From: Paragonimus skrjabini miyazakii
Lineage: Eukaryota > Platyhelminthes > Trematoda > Plagiorchiida > Troglotrematidae
DNA length: 64,000 bases
Assembly (NCBI GenBank): GCA_014338405.1
Contig: JTDE01002974.1
Location: forward strand, 23,153-87,152
Reading direction: 5' to 3'
The notes under the pieces: model-generated
The model's input: the letters and a program-made list of their open reading frames with translations, nothing else
Told to the model about the DNA's origin: nothing
Database searches by the model: none
Part shown: piece by piece, positions 27,501-39,500 of the stretch
Layout: every line of letters starts with the position of its first letter
Position numbering within the stretch: position 1 is the stretch's first letter
Made by a program: the position numbers and the translations under genes

Positions 27501-30500
27501 GAAGGTACACGTGAAAATGCCAATGTAATCAGTGCTTTCAACAACGGTGTTCAATAAGCACAAAATATTTAAGTCTCATTGAGAATTCCAATTTCACAGA
27601 CACTTCATATGCTCATTGTGCAAACATTTGTTGAGTAAACTGTTCCATATGTTTTGATGAAAAGTAGTCATAAAATAACGCAAAAAAGCACTCAATTCGA
27701 GTATAGTTTATTACAGCGCAAAACGTAACTAAGTCTTCATTTCAAAACTGTTTCTTTTGAAACAACAGTTCAGACAATCGATTCAACCAAAATCAACAAT
27801 CGTCAGCAATCAACAATATCAACTTTGTTATCTAATAAAGAACGTGATCTAGCAGAATATATGAGTTATAGTAGAATCCAGTATGAAATTTGTATTTAAA
27901 ACAGCTCCCAAAACCTGGGCAACCATTCTATATCACTTTACTACATTGTATGGATTATTGCTATAGTAGATAAGCTTTTCAGAAATCAAAAAAATAAAAT
28001 GAATCACACTCATATGTTATTTGTACCTATTCATGTTGGAGATTTTATTGTATTTATTTTCATTAATAAAAACCTGTTTTGAGTGAGTTATTTAACACAG
28101 TCATATCACAATCGCATTTTGTTGTTATACTGTGAATTGCATTGTCAAATGATATGGATAGTAATGACCATTTAACAGAATGAGCATCAGAACAGGATCA
28201 GTCATCTAAAAAACTAATAAACAAACCAAATCGGCCAAATATTTTGAAAATCGAGGTTACACACGAGTTTCTTTGTCACTTAGTCACGTGGCTGTAAACG
28301 CAATGGCAGTCGATTCCATGAACTTCCGTCTACCTATATAAAATATCGTACTTCAAACAAGCCACCGTATGTTAAGTTTAACCGTGAAATTACTCCAGCA
28401 GTTGGCACAGATTTAGACAGCTGTAGCAGGTTTTACTATCAGCTTACTTACACACTATTGTAGCAGTTTTGTGTTATTTAGTATGACTTATGGGATCAAT
28501 GTTGTACGGGCACATATATGTGTAAAAATGGAGGCCATCGTCCATATTATATTTCTTACGAGAAGTGCAACGGTTGTCCAATGCGTAATCAAAACCGGAT
28601 GAATAGTTTGTTACTTAGCTCGGCACAAACATTTGTAGAAAATATTCAAACCTTCAGTATATACCTGATGAGATGCAGCAAAATGAGCTCGAATTTGCAT
28701 TTTGAAAAAGATATGTCTGACCTCACTGTCCGAATTTGTTACAGAACATATTACTTCACGTTAAATAAAAGTTCAAATAAATTATGTAATTTTCATCAAT
28801 ATTAATATGTATGTGATCCTGAGTATCGTCATTGGCTGGACTGCTATACCTCTGTGAATCATTCAAATAAACTGAACAAAAGGCATAGATCATGATATGG
28901 TTTCATTTCTCGCAAGTTCATATGTTCTGTAGAAACGACTACCCAGGAGACTAAAAACCAAACGTTTTTATATGAAATGTTAGCCGTTCAAGTCGATCAA
29001 AACTGCGGCCGGAATTCACAAGAATGCTTATAACGAGTAACAGTTAAAATACTTAGTTCTTTATCACAATATAGAGCAACACTCTGTGATGTTTATAACA
29101 CAGACAATCAAACATTCGATCATATTATGATCAAGCGACAATTTTTATCAAAACAAACCTCCATCAGTTCGATCCGATTGTCCGCATTTTCGTCAAACGT
29201 GTCCATGAATTCCTTTTTCATCAAATCCAGTTCTTCTTGGGAAATGGTCTCGAAAGTGAACATATGGCACAGAAATATATTTACACATAGTATGCATCTG
29301 TTTTTTCATATCATTTACATCCACATATCATTTACATCCACAAAACCAAAACCTGTTTAGAAACATCTTCAAACAATAACCAACTCAACTGACCATCATT
29401 GAAATGGTTGGGTAAACTGATACATGTGATTAATACAAATATTCTCTGGGGAGATGTTTATTCTATACAGTTGTAGCCATAGTTTCAAAACTGTGGTTTT
29501 ATTGTTAATTGGATGGAAAACTTTCTGTTTCTATAGGGAGAATGGCTATTCAGCGAATGGGAACAATTTAAACACACCTCAGAATATCGTCATATTTGGT
29601 TGATTTATACATACTCTAAAAATCACCCTAAAACATCGTCTGTTTTTTTGCGGCCTTATCAGAGTCGGTCAAGTAGAGCCCAATCACACAGGGGACTGTC
29701 TAATATACCTCACTGATAGATAGCATAGACAACTTTCGGCATAATTCTTTGCTGTTATGCTAAAGACAATCTCGAATGATGTTACGTTTCATTCCAGTGA
29801 ATCTAGGCATCCCAGTAAAGACAGAAAGACATTGACTATCGTCTAATGAGTGTTTGAAAATCTGCAACCAATCATAAAATTCATTGAAGTTTTGATGTCA
29901 CATAACAGAAGTGAATCATTTCTGACTCTCTGACCATAATGATGAATGCCACGATTTACATCTTCTCTCATCAGCCAGTTGTAATCAGAACGGATCGTAT
30001 TGCAGCCCTGAACCATTCGAACCTGACTGGTACGGCATCACATGCAGACTCAATCAGTAACAGCCCAGACTCACCCCTGATTGACCGCATTCTATGTACC
30101 ATCCCTAGCTGTCAACATCTTGTATTAATGCACTCATGTTGAATATACATATCGACAACAGTCTTGTTGTCGTATCTGCCCTATGTGAAACGTCAGATAT
30201 CTAGGAGATAACTAAATTAAATATATTTCACAATTCATCGCAGTTATTGCATTCCCGTAATCTTATTGATCAACTGCTGTTAACGAAATGCACTGTACTT
30301 ACTAGTTCAATACTGGGCGAAATGTAAATATAGTGCTTCCACATGAAAGGGGTTGACTGAACAGTCTACAGGGATGTGCCGGTTATGACCAGTTGTGATT
30401 GTGACTTAGGCGGTGTAATCCACATCTCTCTACTAATCACAAGTAGTCTAGGACCTACTTAGAAGTGAGGTTTTGAATGTAGACCAGCAACATCAATGTG

Positions 30501-33500
30501 TTCGAGTACTCGCCAAGTGTATTATTGTAGTTTTTATCTTGCTACCTCTAGGTTGCATTTCCCACAGTACTTTTGACAGAACAGACCTCTGTTTAGTATT
30601 TAGGTGACGTCTTAAGTGAGGACTCGAATTATAAATTCAGTCGTAATATTACAGGGCGTCCGTTCAAACTCTATATAACCCCCGAATGTCTTATATCCAG
30701 TATAATGGACCACGTGACTTCATACACACCGGATATAAAAACAACCTATTTAGGGCTGTTGTGAATGGGAGGCCACTCGATCACGCTACCATGTATTTCG
30801 CTTGAATGCACCCTACGAATGACTCACAGCAGTTGACGATAACAGATTCAGCGTTTGTTTCAACTGGCCCATGTTTCGGACCCCTGTCTAATGTGAGAGA
30901 AGAATATCAATTAGTCCACCTCAATCAACCTCTTTCCGGCTTTGACCTCAAAAGGAATGTCCATAAATTCGGGAATGACTACACTTCAGCGGTACTATGA
31001 GAGGACACGTACACACACAACAACAAACACAGATATTTGAAAAATAGTCACTGAAGTTCCGTTGACTAGGGGGCTAACTCATATGTTTTTGCATACTACA
31101 CAGTTACCGTGGACCTATCCCCAATATGTGCTAGTTGCATAAAATAATCAGCCACGGATGTCACAAACAATACACCTATTGTCGATGGGATAATGGGTTG
31201 GTTTATCTTCCGGAGTAAAGTGAGTTTGTTTTCTCTGTTGTACACGGATGTGTATGTTTAGGTTCAATGACAGTACATACCGGTGAGCGAAAAATCTGCT
31301 GTGAGTACGTTATCTGAAATGTAAAGCTGGTTACAATCACCTTATGACATGTTGACGATTAGTTAGCAAAAAATGGATTTGCCACTTAAGCCAGGTTATT
31401 ACAGTTCAGAGCGCCGGAAAATTTCTAATGTTCTTCTTATTTGGGAACAAAGCGATTAAAGGAGTGCCATAAACAAGCGGCGGACTGGTTGATAGCTTGG
31501 AAGTTTAGTATTCACAAGATCGATTTGCTACCTTAGTTTTCAACAAACAAATTGGGTTATATGGTTTGTGAGTAGTTCCACACGTTAGTAGTATGTTAAC
31601 TAAACGATGGGTTAATCGTGCTCATAGAAGACACCAACTCGTGAGTTGACAACTTTGTCCTCGCGATTTAGTAACTAAAGGAGTGTGAGAGTCATCAAAC
31701 TAAATTTTACAATGTTATAGTGACAATAACAAATTTGGGAAAGAATTCAAATATTCCAACATTTGTTTGATTCATCATCGTTTTTTGAACACAACGGATA
31801 AAGTTTATAAACAGGTGAATGATGTGATTATTTATATGGTGTACCCCCTAGGTTGCATTTAGCGGAATTATTTTCATTGTACGACTAAATATTATTGGTA
31901 ATTCAGCTGCAATTTGGGATAACCGTATCCAGAGAAAAGGCTAGGTCGTGAGCTGACACAAGTTTCCGCGCGATGTAATGATTGAATGATTAGGAGAATA
32001 ATTGAAATTAACCTTATAATTTTATATTGGCGGTAAAGAATTTAGGAGAAAATTGAAATATTCTAACATTTGTTTAATTAATCAACGTTTTTTGAATACA
32101 ACTTTCCCAGTGCCAATTTGGTGCTTCCGGGGCTTTTAAATAGAGTTCAACCACAAATTACCCTCATCCAATTAGCCACATTGAGAAGGTCAAATTGAGT
32201 CCTGTTCTGTTCTGACAGAATCATGTCAGCCCTTTCATTCTAAGAGGGCACACTCCATTAAAAATAGTTTTTGTTGAATCGGAAAGAAAGGTTTTTACGC
32301 TCATGGTGACCAAAATCACAGCTAGTGGATTTTCAAAATATATCTTTAGTTATTCATCTAATTGTCCTCCATGTTTGTACGGTAAAAAAAGATTACGTTT
32401 GCTCAGAAAAAAAATAATTGAAAGAACTAATCTTCCTCATCTGTATTTAGCTTGACAGGTTAATCACATGGTCTGCCTGCTGTATCCACAACAGCAAAAA
32501 TCATGATGGGATATTTATGTTGCGTCCAAATTAGTGGCTGACCAGTGTAATTATTTCTTGTGAACGAAACCGCCAACTGCAAGCTACTCCCATACCAAAC
32601 ACGCACCTATTTACTTCCGCATTCACTCGGTCATCGTTTATCAGTGGTACACAGCCAGCACCCACATAGAAACGTTCCGCGGAATGTCGAATTGTTTTCC
32701 GAGTTTTCCTTTTGTCCGGGTGCTGCCGAGTTCCATTAATTATTCCGAAGAAAGGTTGTCGTATCTTTCCGAAATTTTCAAATAAAGTTATCTTTTGAGT
32801 GCTTTTGAGCGTAATCTTCATTACAAATCCTATTGAAAAATAGGTATTCATTTGTTATCCTCCCGTCTAAGGTGCCACAGTTGAAACGGTACGAGTTTAA
32901 CTTGTAACAGATAATAGCAATCCTACCGAGGCATTAGTTTGCTTTGNNNNNNNNNNNNNNNNNNNNNNNNNNNNNNNNNNNNNNNNNNNNNNNNNNNNNN
33001 NNNNNNNNNNNNNNNNNNNNNNNNNNNNNNNNNNNNNNNNNNNNNNGATCAGAATACCGAACGTGTGTATATACATACAGCCAGAGACACCCGTGTCTAG
33101 TTTAGGTCGTCGTCAGACCAACTTTTTGAACGACTATGCTTTAAAGTATGCGACCAAAATTACGCCGTAAGAATTATATTATGCTCAAACCTTTGTTCGT
33201 GCTTTGTCACCTATTAGGTTGTTACATTTATTTGGAGAATGACCGCTTGAAAATGACACTTGAGTTAGGTTTGATTTGTTTCTGGTTTGAAACCAACCTT
33301 TTGTCTTGTGTGTAAGTAACCTTTTTCTGATGCTACAAAATTCTTTTTGATAACAGCATAAACACTCAACAAAACTAACTCCATTTTAGTTAATTTCGTT
33401 CGGCAGAGTACCAAAAATTAAAGGGTCTTACTGTCGTCGGATTAACATGATGAATATATCGGGAAGATGGAGTTAAAGTAATGCCTTCAAACGTTTGACC

Positions 33501-36500
33501 GTATTTGCTAAGCACCCAGTACAGATATATTTTGAGTCAATTGATACTTTCTTGAGAATGCAAAACGGTAGTTTAAATCTTATTTAGGTTGACTATTGTA
33601 GAGAGAATTTGTCTCATTAATTTTTAGTCATTAGGATTATTTGAGAGTAAAAACTCCTTAGACTAATTCGACCACGAAATGCAGAAGGATTGGGTTGGAT
33701 TAAAGAAAAGTTGAGTGGGAATTTGGCCAAAAAACACCCTACAACAAAATTTGTATCATCGTGTCGGAACAAAATATACAGTTTCAGAAAAAGAAAAACA
33801 TTGTGGACAAGCACAGTCTGAGTACAGAATACTCTCCGGTCCACATATTCGGTTCAGTGCCATTCATGTACATGATCTATGATGTAGGAACTGAACACAA
33901 ACACTCGACGTGTTCACTTCATATGGTGGTGCTCCTCCAACAAAATATTTTAACTTAGTAGTTTCTCGTAACCAACAAATCTGGACATTTCTTTTAGTTA
34001 TATTTATATGTGGTTCCAAGAGGTCTCTCGTTAGAGAAGACATTTGGTCGATCTTCTAACTGTTTACCAAAAATATTACCATCACATTAGTTTGCGACAT
34101 TCCATTAAGTTCCACTGAATTACCTGGCAATGAAACTGGAGATGAAAAATCTCATGAAGGAATGTGAATGCATAAGCATTTACGTCACAGACAACCCAAG
34201 AAGCCTAGATATAAACACTTCAGTAACAGCTAACGAGTCAGAATGTGTGGTCGTGAAAAACATTATGAGAAAAATTGGTAGACCGTTATCCTTGAAATTC
34301 ACAAAACTAAAAATCGCATTAGCTAACAACTGTAACATATATGACCTTCTACAACTGAACTGTATGTTGTACGCAAATCGTAGATATGTGCACAAAAAGT
34401 AACAAGAAACCTACCTCGTTTCCGAGTTCTTCAGAAAACACACTGGTTACGAATTCACGAAGAAAGTTATCCAATTCTGTTCCTTCAATAAAACCATTTC
34501 CTAAAAACGAGCAAATGAAATAAGTTAAATAATAAAACCGAGTCCTGTTTAGAAACAAATTTTCAAGCGACCATCTGTTTATTCCTGCGAAAGAGTGACA
34601 TATTTACTGGATTGGAACAGATGTGGTTATGAATTTTCATGTTCGGTTGAATTCAAATCATCAACAAGAGCCGCATTTATCGAGACTATATGTTTTGCCA
34701 AGGCTGTGGTTTCGTGGCACACATGGCATAACACGTATCATTTAGAGGTAAGTTGTGCTTGTCTGCAAAATCGAAGTCAAGCAAGATCCAGATCTTCTAC
34801 ATGATTGAGTTTATTCTCAATCATACACATACCTACTGAGATAAAATATAACTTGAAGAACCATACCCCTCAACTGTGACTATGTTTACCACTGTTTAAT
34901 TAGAGGTCAAAAAAGCAAGACGTTTATTTTGAAAAAAATAATCGTGTTGGTTAACCTTTAGAGGTTGTGCGCAAACGGAAGAAAAAAATGAAACGAAATT
35001 CGAGAACTCCATGAAAAGAAAATAGATGAGCAAATTTCATTGAGACACAAAGGTCATTTCTAGGTAATTACTAGGTAAGATATAACAAGGAAGCACCTTT
35101 TTCTGCCAAAAATGACCTCTGTATTTAACCTAACAGAAATAACTGAAATTATGCCAGATATAACGTTACAATGCGGATTTATAACTAAATGTCTCAGCTG
35201 TCCTTTATGAGACATTCAACGATAAAAAGCTTACTGAATTTATGGTACTGTATGCAGCTGAACATTTTTCCAGAAACGGTCAGTCATGCAACAGTAACAT
35301 CCGAAAATTTGGAAACAAACCCTACTAGTTTGGTTCACGTAAAACCGTCCTTGTAAGTTACCTTCTAGACACTGCTTCACGTTTGTATTACATATGGATA
35401 TGCAAGTCTATAAAGCACATCCTATCATTTTGGTAGGCCAGGTTAGTGTTGGTCACAACGTGACGTTCAAGTCAGAATACAACTGATATGGTGATCTAAT
35501 CAGATATTTCATCTCTGAAAAATTCCCTACATGATCACTTTTTCTACGGACTATATATTCCGGAACTTTCAGCTCCGACTTATTTTCTCGTGCAACAATC
35601 AATTTTAGCAGCGCTGCACGCAATGATTGTGATCTTTTTAAATATAAACTTAATCCTTTTACAGCTACTTAATGGGATAAGTAAGCAGAGAAGCTACGTT
35701 TTCTAACGAGGTGGGGATGTTGCATACTAGACTACGACTGTGATATTAGATATCGAATGTTGATTATGTTCCCCGACAAAAGACTAATCGAGACTGAGTT
35801 AACCGTAATAAGTGTGGATACAAGACGAAGGCTATTTAACTGGACTAATAATAAACAATCCGACGCAACGGATAATACTGCATTATATATTTACGCAGAG
35901 TTACTGATTAGAAGAATACCACGGTTATCGAGTAGTGGACATGGTTCATTAAAATGTACAACACACGAGGTTGAAATTTGTTCCCTAATTCACTAATCCA
36001 TATTCTTCATTGGATAGCCTCTCTGTTTGACTGTTTGGACCATCAACGACGGTCGTCAACTGCCACGACTTTGTCTGCTCAAAAAATCGTTTTCCTCTTG
36101 GCTGGCCACCCGAGTTGAATTCCTGGTGTCCATCTGCTGGCGCTGTGACCATCTTTCTGGATGTGTCAGCTTAGGTCAACCTCTGGATTGTCAGCTTGTT
36201 AAGCGGAACGCTGTAACCCAGCTCTGAGGTGAATTTTCCTCCGTTGTTTTCAGTGAAACGTGGTACTCGTTATGTCATCAGTCTGTAAGCTTGATCTGCA
36301 CGGCTGACCTATACTCTGACTAGAAATGATTTCGTCAGAGGTGGACGACACTGCTGGTATCCATGCATTGTGTTGGTGATCGGGGCTATCTAATCCTGTA
36401 AGCAAACGAGAGCTGTCACTGGTTGCACAGTATGCTACGTTTCAACACTGTAGAATAAACATTTATGTGAAAAACGCAGAACAAGCAGCGTTCTCGCGTT

Positions 36501-39500
36501 GGCAGGATCATTAGACTTCACACCGTGGTTTCTGATGCTCCCTTTAGAGATCAAATTCTTGACGACATACGCAGATGTCTACAGTTAGTACTAATTAGCC
36601 GGGTTTTTATATCAATTGAACAGACAAGCGATCCGTTGTCGGTGTTCAAAATCCGAGTCACACGCACAACCCACGTGATTCCTGATAGCTCATCGATTGG
36701 GCTTCGTCGCAGAAGTGATAATCGGGAGGAATTCGTAAAATGTTCACTTGTACCAAAAACTGGCACTCATCAGCAATCAGAGTACCATCCAGCAAGTTAA
36801 TCTGTTCTGTTATTTCAAATTGTTGAAAAATTTTAGTAGAGGAGTAATCGATTAGAGTTAACAGACAGTAACTGTGTCTCCATTTCGAGACGATCGGGCA
36901 ACTTGATAACTACTCACAAGCGAGAGTGGTTGAGCGTTCACATATGATAATTTGGTCTTGCCAAACGTGAGGTTAATTGAGCAGTGATAAACACGGTTGC
37001 CTCATGAACAGCGTAGCTGGAGTTCTAGTCCGGGCAGTGACAAGGATATGCACTACTAACGAGCTCTAATGAGAGCAAAACCCGAATCTAGTGCTTCTTT
37101 TTGAAAGGGTCCGACTGGAAATTCCATGGGAATGCGACAGCTGCGATCAATTATGTGTGATGTTCAGACCGAAATTAACCAAATCCCCGACTACTCATCA
37201 GTAATCGAAGTACTGAAGTTTTCGTTTTTCGATTCTGATCAGCATTTAGCACCAAGTTCCGAAGCAGTGGCGGTAAACCACTCAAACAATTCAACATCCG
37301 CAACCTTTGGCCAGATAGTTCGATCATTCTGTACTCGTCAAGTGTAGGATATATCTTCATCGGTTGGATCTGCCTTTTTGTCGGGTTCTTATAGTACACT
37401 TTCTATAATACTGCCGTACAGTATCTCTTGCAAAATAAAACTATGCAATCCGAAGTCACACAGTAGCATATCTAAGATCTCGTGAAAGGCAGCCCACTCG
37501 AGGAACTTGCTTGCTTCACCGACAGACATTTTAATAACCAATAACCCTGGCTGAAGCATTGCAGTCGTAATTTTACAAACATCCACAGTGAAGTTACAAG
37601 GTAGTCTAATAGTCAGTAGTGATTGGAACTCTGGCCCTTTATAAACCCTGGTGTAGTACCAGCTGAGAAATTTTAGCCACCTTGGATGCTCCAAAATTCT
37701 ACATTTAGTTTACGTTACCTGCTTAACCCACGGCGTAATATGGACTTCACCAAATTCCACGAACCAGACAAAATTTAGTAAACAGTTCCCACTGGAGTCC
37801 ACTAAAGATACTGAATAGCACCGATATTCTACTCCCGTTACTTCCGTTCCCAGTTACCCCAATTATCAATAATACAATTTTGATGCCCAGTGGTGGTGTT
37901 GGTAGATTCCATCGAGAACTGGTTGAGAAATCCCGCCCAGATAGTTGTACTCTTGCGTCATTCGGTGAATTCCACATGACACAGTTGACCAGGTGGGTAA
38001 CTGAGTCCAGATGTGAAACGCCGTAGCACCTGGTATGACCTCGTGACCTAGCTATTAAAGTACCTCTCGTGTTTGAGCATGTTGTTTATGCCGCTCCTTC
38101 GGGTCCACCTGAAGCCTAGAGTTTTCTCAGTTGGTTTCCTTTTAGATATTACACATGTTCAGTTTATTACTTAGTTGGCTTGTGTATGAGCATAGGCCCA
38201 AGCATTTGAGTCGCCTTCAGTTTAGTTGTCTGCTGTTTACAAATAACGATTGCGAACTCACTGTGAACCACCTGGCTGCTAGACCATATAAGTTTCTATT
38301 TAATTCAAGGTATCCATAAACACTGATTGGAGATGATGATGGTTCTGGTTCTTAACCTGCACCTATTAAGCAAACACACGAACATGTGGTTACCAATTAG
38401 CTAAGGTGAGTGATATTCGGATGGGCTGCAAAGTTTTGACGTGATCAATGACATTAGTGGTGCCCCTGAACTGTTTCTATTTATCACACATATGGTCGTC
38501 TTTTCTTGTCAAATGACCAGGCTCTGTTTGCTGATCTCCCCATTTTTCTATTAGTAGGTTTTCAGTCGAATCCCCCATGTCAGCTATCATGCCGCAAACG
38601 TTTGGAAAACAGTGCGCGCCGCAGTCTCCGGTTTTAATTGCGAAGTAACATTGATTGCTTCAAAACGTTATATTTACAGATCACATATTGATATATCCGG
38701 CTATTCTGGACCTACAACACTACTGATGAATACCCTTGGAGTAATTGTTTTTACATCAAACCCCTGATATTGCTATCAAGATTTACTAATCTGTTCCTTC
38801 CTGTTGAATATATTTCAGTTTACGAATTGTCCGCATTACCATTGTGGAGATTCGGACCTGATCGTTCAATTATCCACTAATGAATCTTGTCCCACATAAC
38901 ATACCGTAATGACTTTCGAAATCCTTCGTCCACCTCTTGCATTTTAGTCGCTTACGAAAATGTTTCCACTTGGCAGTCAGTATTCGGAACTCAGCAGAGT
39001 TGTATTGAATCGAGCGAGATGTCGATGGGATGAATTAACGGCATTCAACAAATATGGCATAAAGGTGTGTAGAGCAATACTAATCACGACAAATATATTC
39101 AGTCATTATGGATGAGTGTGTATTCAGACAGCGCACGTGATAAAGCAGCTATCCGCGAGTTAAAACTAACTGGCTGATACTAACGGATTATGCCCAGTTT
39201 TTGTTTAACGAGACACACTACTGCTACTGTTACAGACCTCAAGCAGTAGTCATAAACGATAATGGTAATCATTGAAATGTGATTATTAGATTATGCCTAA
39301 GGTATGGTCAGCAGGACCAAGGTTACGGTTCAAGCATTTCCAGGTCGTTGAACGCCCAAGTCATCTTCAGGAAATTTTTCCATGAATTATTTACTGTCAG
39401 TTGGAGCCGCGGTAATCTTGAGGCGATCTCCATTTGATATACACTCCTGTTTACAGCGACCTAATGATCCAGCAGAAAACATCTACCAAATCTCTTGCAA

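Larger units (their letters stand above)
18710..29158 (-). other. Intron 3 of the calbindin-like gene
   Basis: A 10,449-bp GT-AG intron. It contains a hammerhead SINE-like copy (about 20150-20480) and two Penelope-like GIY-YIG fossils in head-to-head orientation (about 21288-21990). From 22000 to 29158 I see no recognisable gene or repeat; open frames there are short and lack known motifs. Confidence 0.85.
29249..34414 (-). other. Intron 2 of the calbindin-like gene
   Basis: A 5,166-bp GT-AG intron as assembled; its true length is unknown because it contains a 100-N gap. It holds a 17-bp perfect tandem duplication close to the acceptor, an orphan hammerhead-like remnant (about 30285-30345) and a ~306-bp imperfect tandem duplication (about 31500-32110). 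Confidence 0.85.

Noticed and set aside
32531..32851. Minus-strand frame of 106 codons
   Set aside because: No motif recognised; inside intron 2 next to repeats and a gap.
37389..37694. Minus-strand 101-codon frame with protein-like composition
   Set aside because: No family recognised, no splice pattern and position directly beside a SINE-like copy; left uncalled.
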